This document shows positions 33,045 through 43,751 of a stretch of 64,000 nucleotides of DNA, one piece after another (within the stretch, counting starts at the first letter, position 1; the number at the start of each line of letters is the position of its first letter). Both the position numbers and the translations under genes were made by a program. The notes under the pieces were generated by a model that was not told the DNA's origin, did not search any database, and saw only the letters and a list, made by a program, of their open reading frames with translations. This DNA is from Pegoplata infirma (Eukaryota; Arthropoda; Insecta; Diptera; Anthomyiidae), in the NCBI GenBank assembly GCA_963921195.1, contig OY992539.1:38531754-38595753 (forward strand). The letters run 5' to 3'.

Positions 33045-34126
33045 CACTGAAAAAAAAAAGACATAACTAAATTTAAGGAAAAAATGTCTTAGAAAATTTA
33101 TCATAAATTTTCCTAAAATTTAGTTAAATTTAACTTAAAAATGAGAAATTTTCTTAACTATGAGGAAAAAATTTTAGTTCATTTACTTATAATTAGTTCA
33201 AAGTTTTCTTTAAATGGATTTTTTAAATATTAGGAAAAAAATCTTACAGTCAAATAAATTTTCCACAAATCTAAGAATCGTATCTTTATTTTTAAGATAT
33301 ATTTCTTAAAAAACAATTTAGTTCAAGTTTAGTTAAAATTTACTAAAAAAAACATCATCGTATTTCTCTTCTTTGAATTGAGGAAGTGTACTTCTTAGAA
33401 TCTAGTTAATGACTTCTGAGAATTTAGTAAATAACTTCTTAGAATTTAGTTAAAAATTCAAAATGGCGATATCTCGAAAACTAAGCGAGATAGAGCAAAA
33501 CGGATGAAATTTTCAAAAGAAAGACTACAAAGAAAAATATGGAATAGCCTAGCTCTGCATATCTGTCGGGGTCTCAAGACCCTAATTTTAGATCTAAATT
33601 TTGAAATTCCCGAGATTTTATATATACACATATCGCGGTAAATACTGCCAATACGAGAAAAAGTCTTACGGCATTTTTTTAGCTCTTGACTCGTAGAACA
33701 CTTCCGCAAAATACCCGAAAGCCCTCCGATTAATAGTTTTTGAGTTATCCGGTTTTTAAGATTTTCAAGACCCTATCAGGCCCCTTTTTACCGTATCTCA
33801 AAAACTAAGCAAGTTAGAGCGAAACGGACACAAATTTTAGGTCAAAATCTATGGGGACCCTTAAAGGACCCAACGGGGTCTCGAGTTAAATGGGGTCCGA
33901 ACACATGGGTCCAGGGTCAAGACCCAATCTATTTCTAAAATGTGAAGTATAATTTTTCCCATTTTCTAGTTAAAATTGGCTTAAAATTAAATAACTTTGT
34001 TTTCCTCATTTTTGGGAAAATTATGAACTAAAACCAAGAAAAAAAATCTTTGGAGCCAAATCATTCCCTCTTTTTCTCAAAATTGAGTTAATTTTCCCAG
34101 ATTTTAGTTCATTTTTTTTTGAGTGT
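33045..34126. mobile_element. Tc1/mariner-type MITE inside CCCGAGT copy 2
   Basis: TA-CACTGAAAAAAAAAAGAC and TTTTTTTTTGAGTG-TA. Its arms (TAACTAAATTTAAGG, TTTTAGTTCATTTAC) resemble the MITE at 10558-11322, while its core resembles the one in 14610-15490. Confidence 0.83.
33462..33945. repeat. Shared ~480-bp MITE core, copy 2
   Basis: Begins AAAATGGCGATATCTCGAAA. Has the same internal near-repeat TATCTCAAAAACTAAGCAAG as copy 1 at 14868-15340, plus GGGGTCTCAAGACCC. Confidence 0.75.
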
Positions 34127-34470
34127 ATAGAGGTAAAATTTTCCATAAATTGTATAAAATTATATATAAAAGATTTGGTGGATATAATTATAAAAAATTA
34201 TATCAAATTATATATAATTTGATAAAACTTTATAAAATTTGATAAAATTTTATCAAATTATATATAATTTGATATAATTTTGTATAATTATATCCACCAA
34301 ATCCTGGATATATAATTATATATAATTTTATACAATTACATACATTTTTATATAATTTTATACAATTTTTTGGAGAATTTTAGCTCTATATATAATTTTA
34401 TATTATTATATAAATTTTGATTTAATTTTATCAAATTATATATAATTATATAAAAACTTTTTTACTCGGG

Positions 34471-34863
34471 TAGTTATTTATAAAACAAGATTTTCTATAG
34501 AAAATTGCATATAGTTTTCGATAACCAAAAATTTTCTTTTGAAAATTGTAAGATATCGAAATATTAATAGATTAGATTTATTGATAACACACAATTTTCT
34601 ATATAAAATTATCGATATCACAAAATTTTCTATAGAAAATTGTGTATAGTCATCGATCCATAGACAACACAAAATTTTCTAAAGAAAATTGTGTATAGTC
34701 ATCGATAACACATAATTTTCTGTAGATAATCTTGTATAGTTATCGATGTATCGATAACACAAAATTTTCCAAAGAAAATTGTGAATAATTGTCAATTTAT
34801 CGATAACACACAATTTTCTAGTATGGTTATTGATAAATTTTTTATTTTTTTATTGACATGCTC
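34471..34863. repeat. TATCGATA satellite, segment before the LINE
   Basis: About seven diverged monomers of AATTTTCTATAGAAAATT and ATCGATAACACA, ending where the LINE 3' region begins. Confidence 0.88.
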
Positions 34864-34888
34864 ATAAATATATATTTAAGAACTTAGT

Positions 34889-36304
34889 CTATTCACAAAT
34901 ATTATTAACAAAATTTTTCCATAATGATCTATTTCTTGCTAACATTCTTAGTTCATTAAACGATTTGGTCGTCTCGGTTTGCACAGTTCTTCTCCATGAT
35001 GACTTAGGTCGTCCTCTGTCACGCACGCCTTGCGGATTCCACTCATAAGCTGCGTGGGCAATTTCGGTACTTGGCTTTCTTAAGGTATGCCCTATCCATC
35101 CGTATTTACGCTTTCTTATTTCCTTCTCTACAATATGTTGCTCTGTGGTTCGCCATAGTTGAGCATTGGATATAATGCGTGGCCACCATATTCCTATGAT
35201 TCGGCGGAGACAACGATTTATAAACGTTTGTATAGCTGACGTTATGGCATTAGCAATATGCCAGGTCTCACACCCATAAAGCAGCACTGACTTTACACAG
35301 GCATTAAATATATTAATTTTGGTTTTTAAAAGCATGTTACGAGCCTTCCATATACGATTTAACATTGCAAAAGAAACGCAAGCTTTGCGAATTCTATTTG
35401 CAACATCTACTTTAGCTCCTCCATCTTTCGTAAGTAAGCTGCCCAGATATTCAAACTCTTCAACATCTTCGAGTGGAGTATTATTGATGAAAAATGGAGA
35501 GTTATTATTTACATTAATTCTCATAGCTTTTGTTTTTGAAATATTTATTCGGAGGCCGACTTTAAGTGCTTCATTTGAGATGAGAGTAAGCTTCTGTTGC
35601 ATTTCGCTGTCTCGATTGGTCAGTATTACGATGTCATCAGCATAAGCCAAATCACCAAGTTTTTCAGTAAGCTTCCAAGTTAAGCCAAGATGTTGTTGAT
35701 TTGATGCCTCAAAAATAACATCAAGTGCAGTTATAAAAAGAAGAGGGGAAAGTCCGCAACCTTGTTTGACACCGCTTAAGGATTGAAATGGTTCGCTGAG
35801 AGCCCCGTCATGCAGTACTCGATTGGAGGCGCCTTCATATGATTTACGTAGTATATTAACAATTTTTTCGGGGATTCCTCTGGCACTCAGAGCAGTCCAT
35901 ATAAAATTTCGGTCGATGGCGTCGAATGCTTTTTCAAAATCAATAAAAGTCATGTAAAGGGGGGCGTTAAATTCAGCAGATTGTTCAATGATGATTCTCA
36001 ATGTGTTGATGTGATCGACACATGATCTGTTTGGCCGGAATCCAACTTGTGATTTGTTTATTTGACTATCTAAATGTATAGCAATTCTATTTAAAATTAC
36101 GTTGTTAAAAATTTTCATGACGGAAGATATAAGGGAGATGCCTCTCCAGTTTCCACATTTACGTCTGTCACCTTTTTTTGGGATTTTTATTATAATAGGT
36201 TGTTTCCACTCGCTAGGTATATTTTCGTCTATCCATACTCGTTTAAATATTGGTTCTAAGAGCCTTGAAAATGCCTCGGGGTCAGATTTGAAAATTGATA
36301 AATT
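34889..36304 (-). CDS. LINE reverse transcriptase, 5'-truncated, otherwise open
   Basis: One open frame on the minus strand. The first in-frame Met is at 36118 (409 residues to the TAG at 34889), but the frame is open further upstream to about 36304. There it reads PSEWKQPIIIKIPKKGD and NWRGISLISSV, a standard RT N-terminal block, so the Met is not the true start. Counting from that Met: motif A FIDFEKAFDAIDR (Asp60), motif B GVKQGCGLSP (116-125), catalytic motif C YADD (159-162), then KTKINIFNACVKSVLLYGCETW, EIRKRKYGWIGHTLRK and NPQGVRDRGRPKSSWRR. All catalytic residues are present. The endonuclease domain is absent because the copy stops in satellite DNA. The relic at 835-1378 is the same family. 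It inserted into the satellite and looks young. Clade not assigned. Confidence 0.93.
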   Translation of the reverse strand, partial: NLSIFKSDPEAFSRLLEPIFKRVWIDENIPSEWKQPIIIKIPKKGDRRKCGNWRGISLISSVMKIFNNVILNRIAIHLDSQINKSQVGFRPNRSCVDHINTLRIIIEQSAEFNAPLYMTFIDFEKAFDAIDRNFIWTALSARGIPEKIVNILRKSYEGASNRVLHDGALSEPFQSLSGVKQGCGLSPLLFITALDVIFEASNQQHLGLTWKLTEKLGDLAYADDIVILTNRDSEMQQKLTLISNEALKVGLRINISKTKAMRINVNNNSPFFINNTPLEDVEEFEYLGSLLTKDGGAKVDVANRIRKACVSFAMLNRIWKARNMLLKTKINIFNACVKSVLLYGCETWHIANAITSAIQTFINRCLRRIIGIWWPRIISNAQLWRTTEQHIVEKEIRKRKYGWIGHTLRKPSTEIAHAAYEWNPQGVRDRGRPKSSWRRTVQTETTKSFNELRMLARNRSLWKNFVNNICE

Positions 36305-38680
36305 GATAAGATAAAATTTTCTATAGCAAATTGTGTATAGTTATCGATATATCGATAACACAACATTTTTCGATAACACAAAATCCTGCATACAAAAATT
36401 TGTATAGCTATCGATATATCGATAACACAAAATTTTCAATAGAAAATAGTGTATTGTTATCGATATGTCGATAACACAAAATTTTCTAAAGAAAATTGTG
36501 TATTGTAATCGATACATCGACAACAAAAAATTTTCTATTATAGGTATCCATATATCGATAACACAAAATTTTCTATTAAAAATTGTGTATAATTATCGAT
36601 ATATCGATAACACAAAATTTTCTAAAGAAAATTGATAACACAAAACTTTCTATAGAAATTGTGCATAGTTATCGATAACACAAAATGTTCTATAGAAAAT
36701 TGTGTATAGTTATCGATACATCGGTAACACAACATTTTTTATAGAAAATTCTATGGAAAATTCTGTATAGTTATAGATACTTCGATACTACAAGGTTTTC
36801 CAATACAAATTGTTTATACATAGTTATCGATATATCAATAACGCAAAATTTTCTATATCAAATTATATAGTCATCGATATTTCGATAACACAAAATTTTC
36901 TATAGAAAATTGTACATAGTTATCAATATATGTATTGATAACACAAAATTTTCTGTAGATAATTGCGTTATCGATGTATCGATAACCCAAAAATTGTAAA
37001 TGGTTATCGAAAATTTTTTTTTATTGATATATCGATAACACAACATGTTCGTTCTACATAAAATTTATATATTTATCGATGTATCGATAAAAGACATTAT
37101 CTAAAAAAAAAATTGTGTAAGACTATCGATATATCGATAACACAAAATTTTCTGTAGAAAATTGTGTAATAATAATAATAGTTTTGATCACATGATCAAT
37201 TATTTTTTATTTATTCTTTCAATTTATTTACAACTCATTTTTAATAAATTCCACCTAACCGAGAACTGGTAACAATGAATTGTGTATAGTTATCGATATA
37301 TCGATAACACAAAATGTTCAATATAAAGTTGTGTATAGTTATAGATATATCATAACACACAAATATTTTTATATAAAATTGTGAATGGTTATCGATACAT
37401 CGATAACACAAAATTTTCTGGTATAGTTATTGATATATCGATAACACAAAATTTTCTATAGAAAATTGTGAAAAGTTATCGATATGTCGATGTATAGTTA
37501 TCGATGTATCGATATCACAAAATTTTCTGTGTAAAATTCTGTATAGTTTTCGATAAGGCAAAATTTTCTATATCAAATTGTATAGTTATCGATATATCGA
37601 TAACACAAAATTTTGTATAGAAAATTGTGTATAGTTATCTATAACACAAAATGAAGCAAATTGTGTATAGTTATCTATATATCGATAACACGAAATTTTT
37701 TATAGAGAATTGTGTATAGTTATCGATATATCGATAACACAAAATTTTTTATAGAAAATTGTGCAGTTATCGAAATATCAACAAAATTTTTAACATAAAA
37801 TTGTGTATAGTTTTCGAAATATCGACGAAATTTTTAATATAAAATTTTGTATAGTAATCGATATATCGATAACTCAAAATATTCTAGAGAAAAATCTGTA
37901 TTGTTATCAATAACACAAAATATTATGTGACACAAAATTTTCTATAGAAAATTGTGTATAGATATCGATATATCGATAACACAAAATTTTCCAAAGAATA
38001 TTGTGCATAGTTATCGATATTTTTGACAAAAAAAAAAAACTTGAATTTGAAAACAAATTCGAAATTTTTTTATTGTATACAGTTAACGATATGTCGATAA
38101 CACAAAATGTTGTAGTCATGTGTATAGTTATCAATATATCGATAACACAAAATTGTTTATAGAAAATTGGATATAGCTGTCGATTCAAGTATTTGAAAAG
38201 AGATTCGCTTTTGAAATGAAATGCGATATATCGATAACTTTAAATTTTCTAAAGAAAATTGTGCATACTTAGTTGTAGATGCACCGATAACTTGAAATTT
38301 TCTAAAGAATGATGTATTAACATAGTTAACGATGTATCGATAACACATAATGTTTAATAGAAAATTTTTCATAGTTATCCATAGCACAATATTTTCTATA
38401 GAAAATTTAAATATTTATAAATATATCGATAGCAAAATTTTGTATAAAAAATTATATATATATCGATTGGGTATAGTTATCGACAACACAACATTTTCTT
38501 TAGAAAATTGTGTAGAGTTATCGATAGTATAGTAAATTGTATATGAAATTGTTTAGTTATTGATATATCGATAACAAGCAAAATTGTGTAAAGCTATCGA
38601 AATTACAAAATGATCTATTGTAAATTGCTTAGTTTTCGGTATTTCGATAACACAAAATTTTCTATAGAAAATTGTGTGTA
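36305..38680. repeat. Main TATCGATA satellite array (49-bp monomer)
   Basis: About 2.4 kb of tandem monomers. The consensus is a perfect 20-bp palindrome GTTATCGATATATCGATAAC, then ACACA, then the 18-bp palindrome AATTTTCTATAGAAAATT, then GTGTATA. Many units carry one or two TATCGATA octamers. Monomers vary by shortened palindromes and point changes; short insertions occur near 37165-37275 and 38020-38075. Open frames within it (for example 36341-36526 and 37907-38387) are repeat translations. Confidence 0.95.
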
Positions 38681-38710
38681 CCCGAGTAAAAAAGTTTTTT
38701 ATCTAATTAT

Positions 38711-39238
38711 CAGGGACAGGACCTTCATGCACTAAAAAACTATGTTTAAGGCGCCTAAAATATGCACTAAAAAGTCTTGAAATATGCACTAAAAATCTAA
38801 AAATATGCACTAAAAATCATAAATATCCACTTGTTTTTTTACTTTTATTAAAAAAAATCATAACATTTGAATTCAGTCTGACATTGCAAGCTTAGATATA
38901 CATATATACAGTGTGTATAAAATTTTATTAAAAAATAAAAATGATATAAAAAAATTTAATAAATGTTTTAAACAAAAAAATTTAAAAAATTGCTAAAAAT
39001 ACAAAAAAAATAGCTGATAAACTAAAATTTGTACAAAATATGACCTAAAAATATGCATTTATAGCGAAATAATAGCAAAATATGCAAAAATATGCATTTT
39101 AAGCAAAATATGCAAAAATATGCACTAACGAATCGATGCCATTTTAAAGTAAATTCTTTGATTCGCAAAGATATTTTGTTTATGCTGCTCTATGACCAAA
39201 GGGAAAAAACATGCATTTGCATGAAAGTCCTCTCCTTG
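38711..39238. mobile_element. hAT-type MITE, CAGGGACAGGACCTTCATGC end
   Basis: The right end in complement reads CAAGGAGAGGACTTTCATGC. Flanks CTAATTAT (38703-38710) and CTAATTAC (39239-39246) match at 7 of 8 bases. The interior has AATATGCACTAAAAA and ATATGCAAAAATATGC words like the 8578-9496 copy. Confidence 0.8.
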
Positions 39239-40074
39239 CTAATTACACTGTGCTACAAATGAGCAAAAATAAAATATGCAGGGGTTCTCATATGAAAATT
39301 CGGGTTGGTTGGAGTCCATAGAGTACTGATATACTCATAGTTTTTCTGGATCACTTCGCTAAGTACGTTTTTTATTGGCAAATGTGTTGAAAAACGGCAA
39401 TTCTTAAATTACAACTTTAAAAAATTATTTCTTTGTTAGTTTGCAACCGATTTTCGATTTTATAGATTTTTTTGAAAGGTATAAGTCTTACCTTTTAAAC
39501 AAAACAAAAATATTAAAAATCGATCAAGAATTGGCTGAGCTACGATCGTTTAAGTTAAAAAAAATCCAATTTTTTGAAAAATATGTCATGTTCTTTATAC
39601 TCTAAGTTGAAAGTGCATCATTAAACAATTTTTTTTTTATTTTTGTATAAAAGTATAGTAAAGTAGCTTTCCAAAACACCAAAAAACATAACAATCGGTA
39701 AAAAAATGAATGAGTTATGCTAAGTTTCGTGATAGGACATTTTTATTTTTTTTCAGAAATGCTTGTAATTCAGGTATTATTCATAAATCTTATTGCTAGT
39801 AGTAATTTTATGTGCCTATGCATATAAACAAGAGATGGTAACATAATTAGATTTGTGCGTGATATACACATGATCACAAGTGAGCGTGATTGAAAATCAA
39901 TTCTACTCACGTCGTTGTAAGTGAGTGTCAGTGGAATAAAAAAGTGTGAGTGAAATAAAAAAAATTTCAGAACCCGTTCTGAAATTTTCCATTTTTTAAA
40001 AAAGTCAATTTATAAAAAATCCGGCCACATTTGTTTTTTTTTGTAAATTTTTTTTAAAGATTAGATGTTTGTCT

Positions 40075-40529
40075 AAGAGATGGTCACGTGAGTGAATTTT
40101 AACTTTCATAATAATTTTTCTTCTAACACTCACTCACAATCACGTGTGTAAATTTAATACAACTCACACTCACGTACGCCGATGCAAGAGTCACTCACGC
40201 TAACGTTGACTCACACTCACGATATTCTTATTTATACTAAAAATAATTTCAAAAATCTTTCAAAATTTTCAGCAAAGTCTAAAATTATACATTTGTTTTG
40301 ATTTTTTCGGGACGAAATCTGAAGTTAAGCTAAATTTTACATTTTTTTTGTTGCTTTTTTGGAATGAAAGGAAATATGAAGAGAAAATAAATCACGCAAA
40401 CTCACGCAAAAAAATCAACTCACGCTCACTCTTTCACGCAATAATCTTTCTCACACTAACTCACAATCACGTGAGTAAAATTGAATTCAGTCACACTCAC
40501 GCTCTTATCTGCTCATGTTCCCATCTCTA
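40075..40529. mobile_element. hAT-type MITE in left foldback arm
   Basis: AAGAGATGGTCACGTGAG to CATGTTCCCATCTCTA, flanked by perfect GTTTGTCT duplications (40067-40074, 40530-40537). The interior is full of CTCAC and CACGTG words. The unfilled site survives at about 44153-44165 (GTTTGTCCATCCACAC). Confidence 0.92.
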
Positions 40530-41095
40530 GTTTGTCTATCCACACAAAAAAATTGTAATGTGTTTTTTTCGTTATTTTCGAGAAATCGCATTTGAATTTT
40601 GAATTTCATGACAATTTGGTAATTTGCTTGGTTCAACGTAGCGTATGACTAATGCAAATATTAAATAGTCATTCGCTACGTTGAAACAAGAAAATACAAG
40701 CAAATTACAAAATTGTTATGAAAATTAATATTCAAATGCGATTTTCTGAAAAAACATATGTCTGAATTTATTTGTGTGGATAGACAAACATCTAAGCTTA
40801 AAAAAAAGTGGCCGGGTTTTTGATTAATTGACTTTTTTTAAAAATGCAAAAATTTCAGAACTAATTCTGAAAAAATTCAGAAAATCGCATTTGAATATTA
40901 ATTTTCATAACAATTTTGTAATTTGCTTGTATTTTCTTGTTTGAACGAAGTGAATGACTACTAAATATTTGCATTAGTCACACGCTTCGTTGAACCAAGC
41001 AAATTACCAAATTGTCATGAAATTCAAAATTCAAATGCGATTTCTCGAAAATAACGAAAAACACATTACAATTTTTTTTGTGTGGATAGACAAAC

Positions 41096-41551
41096 CAGAG
41101 ATGGGAACATGAGCAGATTAGAGCGTAAGTGTGACTGAATTCAATTTTACTCACGTGATTGTGAGTGAGTGTGAGTAAGATTATTGCGTGAAAGAGTGTG
41201 CGTAAGTTGATTTTTTTGCGTAAGTTTGCGTGATTTATTTTCTCTTCATATTTCCTTTCATTCCAAAAAAAGCAACAAAAAAAATGTAAAATTTTGCTTA
41301 ACTTCAGATTTCGTCCCGAAAAAATCAAAACAAATATAAAATTTTAGATTTTGCTGAAAATTTTGAAAGATTTTTGAAATTATTTTTAGTATAAATAAGA
41401 ATATCGTGAGTGTGAGTCAACGTTAGCGTGAGTGACTCTTGCATCGGCGTACGTGAGTGTGAGTTGTATTAAATTTACACACGTGATTGTGAGTGAGTGT
41501 TAGAAGAAAAATTATTATGAAAGTTAAAATTCACTCACGTGACCATCTCTT
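41096..41551. mobile_element. hAT-type MITE in right foldback arm (mirror copy)
   Basis: CAGAGATGGGAACATGAG to CACGTGACCATCTCTT, flanked by AGACAAAC (41088-41095, 41552-41559), the complement of the left-arm duplication. The MITE was therefore present before the arm was duplicated. Confidence 0.92.
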
Positions 41552-42627
41552 AGACAAACATCTAATCTTTAAAAAAAAATTTACAAAAAAAAAACAAATG
41601 TGGCCGGATTTTTTATAAATTGACTTTTTTAAAAAATGGAAAATTTCAGAACGGGTTCTGAAATTTTTTTTTATTTCACTCACACTTTTTTATTCCACTG
41701 ACACTCACTCACAACGACGTGAGTAAAATTGATTTTCAATCACGCTCACTTGTGATCATGTGTCAATCACGCACCAATCTAATTATGTTACCATCTCTTG
41801 TTTATATGCATAGGCACATAAAATAACTACTAGCAATAAGAATTATGAATAATACCTGAATTACAAGCATTTCTGAAAAAAATTAAAAATGTCCTATCAC
41901 AAAACTTAGCATAACTCATTCATTTTTTAACCGATTGTTATGTTTTTTGGTGTTTTGGAAAGCTACTTTACTATACTTTTATACAAAAATAAAAAAAAAA
42001 TTGTTTAATGATGCACTTTCAACTTAGAGTATAAAGAACATGACAAATTTTTCAAAAAATTGGATTTTTTTTAACTTAAACGATCATAGCTCAGCCAATT
42101 CTTAATCGATTTTTAATATTTTTGTTTTGTTTAAAAGGTAAGACTTATACCTTTCAAAAAAATCTATAAAATCGAAAATCGGTTGCAAACTAACAAAGTA
42201 ATAATTTTTTAAAGTTGTAATTTAAGAATTGCCGTTTTTCGACACATTTGCCAATAAAAAACTTGCTTAACGAAGTGATCCAGAAAAACTATGAGTATAT
42301 CAGTACTCTATGGACTCCAACCAACCCGAATTTTCATATGAGAACCCCTGCATTTTTTTGGTGTAGCACAGTGTTATATATAATTTGATAAAATTTAATA
42401 AAATTTTATAAAATTTTATATAATTATATATAATTTGATTTAATTTTATATAAGTACATCCACCAAATCCTGGATATATATAAATTTTATCAAATTATAT
42501 ATAATTTTATATTATTTTATCCAACTTTTTGAAGAATTTAACCTTTATATAATTTTATATAACTATACATAATTTAATATAATTTTATCAAATTATATAA
42601 AATTATATATAAACTTTTTTGCTCGGG

Positions 42628-42710
42628 TAGTTATCGATATTTCGATAACATAAAATTATCTATAGAAAATCGTGCACAGTAATCGATAACGCAAAATTTT
42701 CTATAAAATA
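42628..42710. repeat. TATCGATA satellite, right edge
   Basis: TAGTTATCGATATTTCGATA and AGTAATCGATAACGCAAAAT resume the satellite immediately after the CCCGAGT element, then the array ends. Confidence 0.88.
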
Positions 42711-43298
42711 TTTTTGCCTTAATTCAAATTCCAGATTTCTTTATTCCAATATTTTTTCAAAACCACTGTTGATTTGTTAAAGTTACACCAAAAGAAAAAA
42801 AAAAATCAAAAACTACTTGCAAAAATTATATACATATTTTTTTGTTATTTAATTTGAGAATGGGAGATGTTTCAAATATAAAGATTATTAAGATTGTAAG
42901 TTATACCGTTATTTTTACATTTATATATGTAATTCGCTTAATAATATTGTTGTTGTTGTTGCAGTTGTTTGCCGGTTGTCGACATCAAAGTTATTCGATG
43001 TATTCCATGTGTATTTGACATCGGGCTGCTGCTTTTGGTGCTACATACATATTTCTGCTGGTGTTTGGTGCTTATTTATGCTTATTGTTTCAATTGTATG
43101 TGGTATGAGGATTTTGCGTTGATAGGAATTGAACCCGCCTTAGGCTTTAGACCATAAATTTTGAAAGTGTCACATGAAGACCCAACCAGCCAACAAACAC
43201 AAGTGAAAAAAAAAAAAAAATAGCAACAAACAAAATAGCGAAAGCCACACACAGTTACTACACACACAGGAGCACACTATGTTAAAAAAGTATGCCTA
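42711..43298. other. Low-repeat spacer
   Basis: A (GTT)n tract and CAG at 42945-42964 look like an acceptor but lead into a short frame without recognised homology. GGAATTGAACCCGC near 43127 resembles a complement B box, but no tRNA fold is possible. Confidence 0.4.
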
Positions 43299-43751
43299 CA
43301 CATTTTTTAATATAAATCTTGGTAAACTTTACGAATTTAAATCGGTTTTTATACGAATTTCCGTTGATCTCTTGGAGTTTTAATTGAGCTTTGTAATTTT
43401 ACAAGCTTTTTAAAAATGAAATTGTAAATTAACAGTTATTTGGCGCAATTAAAACTATAAAGAATTCTCGTGAATTTGGTAGATTTTTTTATACCCTCCA
43501 CTTAGTGATAGAGGGTATATATAAGTTTGTCATTCCGTTTGTAACTCATCGAACACGGTGCCCTGGATAGGATTTAAATAAAATATTGGTGTTACTCCAA
43601 TTTTTAAGTGGATTATGTTTTTAGAAGATAAAAGAAAGAAAATGAGTCAAAAAAGAAAAAAAAGTACTAGGCGCTCTTTTTTGGCGGGCAAAAAGATGAA
43701 TTTCAAAAAAACAAAAAAGAATTTATTCTTTCAAATGCATTAAAATTTGTA

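Larger units (their letters stand above)
32961..34470. mobile_element. CCCGAGT element, copy 2 (1.5 kb), in the satellite
   Basis: CCCGAGTAAAAAAGTTTTTT to AAAAACTTTTTTACTCGGG. Left flank GTGTATG, right flank TAGTTAT. Hosts the MITE 33045-34126. Confidence 0.85.
39246..42373. mobile_element. 3.1-kb foldback element, ~1.5-kb inverted arms, CACTGTG ends
   Basis: Ends CACTGTGCTACA and TGTAGCACAGTG. The arms, 39246-about 40755 and about 40880-42373, are inverted copies with high identity over their entire length. They include CAGGGGTTCTCATATGAAAA and GAGTGATCCAGAAAAAC-type blocks. TTA flanks both ends, and removing the element restores the AATTATATATAATTT of other CCCGAGT copies, so the target duplication is 3 bp. 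Each arm carries its own copy of a hAT-type MITE at the mirrored position. Confidence 0.88.
38681..42627. mobile_element. CCCGAGT element, copy 3, hosting a hAT MITE and a 3.1-kb foldback
   Basis: Starts CCCGAGTAAAAAAGTTTTTT after TA and ends AAACTTTTTTGCTCGGG before TA. Only about 290 bp is its own sequence (ATATAATTTGATAAAATT type); the remainder is the two insertions at 38711 and 39246. Confidence 0.83.

Noticed and set aside
36341..38387. Several small proteins on the minus strand
   Set aside because: They are translations of the satellite monomer (recurring YRYIDSYT-type words), without start context.
34471..38680. CRISPR-like array
   Set aside because: Regular palindromic units have no unique spacers between them; the repeats are contiguous satellite monomers in an animal genome.
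40348..41328. Two matching small proteins in opposite orientation (KYEEKINHAN)
   Set aside because: They are translations of the mirrored hAT MITE in the foldback arms, not genes.
43082..43160. tRNA gene on the minus strand (GGTTCAATTCC in complement)
   Set aside because: There is no A box at a sensible distance, the T stem mispairs and there is no acceptor stem.
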